NCBI RefSeq assembly: GCF_018388445.1
Contig: NZ_CP074405.1
Coordinates: 682,001 to 746,000 of the forward strand
Direction: 5' to 3'
Length of the DNA stretch: 64,000 bases
Origin: Cellulomonas wangleii
Lineage (GTDB): Bacteria; Actinomycetota; Actinomycetes; Actinomycetales; Cellulomonadaceae
Positions 63,874 through 64,000 of the stretch are shown here, in pieces (the stretch's first letter is position 1; the number at the start of each line of letters is the position of its first letter). Under the pieces are notes generated by a model, which ran no database searches, was not told where the DNA came from, and saw only the letters and a list, made by a program, of their open reading frames with translations. A program made the position numbers and the translations under genes.

Positions 63874-64000
63874 TGGTCGACGGCATCGCGGCGATCGCCG
63901 CACGCATGGCGCACATCCGTGGGCTCGTCGCCCCGGCGGCGGTCGTGGCGTCCCCCGCCACGACCACCGCCACGGGCACGGCCTTCGCCGACGCCTTGTC
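63873..64000 (+). CDS. Partial ORF after flgE, truncated by the window end
   Basis: An ATG overlapping the flgE stop opens a frame that runs off the window: MVDGIAAIAARMAHIRGLV, then an Ala/Thr-rich stretch and FADAL. Only 42 residues are visible, so the family is not certain. The start resembles the N-terminal helix of flagellum-linked lytic transglycosylases or NlpC/P60 peptidases that follow flgE in some actinobacteria. That reading is an inference from position. Confidence 0.45.
   Translation, partial: MVDGIAAIAARMAHIRGLVAPAAVVASPATTTATGTAFADAL

Overview
The window is a high-GC chromosomal segment from a motile actinobacterium, most likely a member of the Cellulomonadaceae (Cellulomonas or a close relative). 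The taxonomic cues are Lsr2, CarD, SenX3/RegX3, the mycothiol enzyme MshA, a single multi-sugar ABC ATPase (MsiK type), a GroEL preceded by CIRCE-type repeats, DUF3263 and DUF4032 genes, many leaderless GTG/ATG starts, and a complete actinobacterial flagellar cluster. I see no insertion sequence, prophage, integrase, CRISPR array or defence island. It reads as core genome, and I did not find a clearly undescribed multi-gene system.

Layout. 1-4.7 kb: lsr2, then the xylose operon xylA-xylB on the minus strand, diverging from a ROK-family repressor, with overlapping promoters and a candidate operator. 4.8-8.8 kb: lactonase-type 6-phosphogluconolactonase, a flavin split-barrel protein behind a 16-codon leader ORF, mshA and gpmA. 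8.8-15.9 kb: a phosphate module (phoU, divergent senX3-regX3, pstS-C-A-B) with two 11-bp-phased PHO-box-like arrays. 15.9-18.8 kb: a lipoprotein, carD, ispD and ispF. 18.9-23.7 kb: a small unknown protein, a quinone-oxidoreductase-like enzyme, and a divergent FAD-oxidase / TetR / PLP-deaminase module. 23.7-26.2 kb: cysS-rlmB. 26.2-31.2 kb: DUF4032, msiK and otsB-otsA on the minus strand. 31.3-35.4 kb: a membrane Ser/Thr kinase with a long acidic repeat region, a small membrane protein, a DsbA-like protein and tRNA-Thr(TGT). 35.4-41.3 kb: endonuclease IV, a divergent two-component pair, an SGNH hydrolase, ung, DUF3263, a LytR_C protein and a cold-shock protein. 41.3-45.4 kb: a 40-bp palindrome plus 18-bp repeats, a secreted GH15-like protein, groEL and a small membrane protein.

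45.5-64 kb is flagellar. Minus strand: flgN-flgK-flgL-fliW and an EAL/HDOD gene. Plus strand: a FliA/WhiG-class sigma gene, flagellin, fliD-fliS-fliT-like, then the tightly overlapping run flgB-flgC-fliE-fliF-fliG-fliH-fliI-fliJ-fliK-flgD-flgE, continuing into a gene cut by the window end. Three flagellar transcription units share a GGCCGATG element suited to the encoded FliA-type sigma. The flgN/sigma intergenic region also carries a perfect CRP/GlxR-type palindrome and a LacI-type palindrome, suggesting carbon-source control of motility.

Across the window at least a dozen genes have a -10-like TANNNT hexamer ending 6-8 nt before the start codon, which points to widespread leaderless transcription. 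All identifications come from reading translated sequences and motifs. No database search was run.
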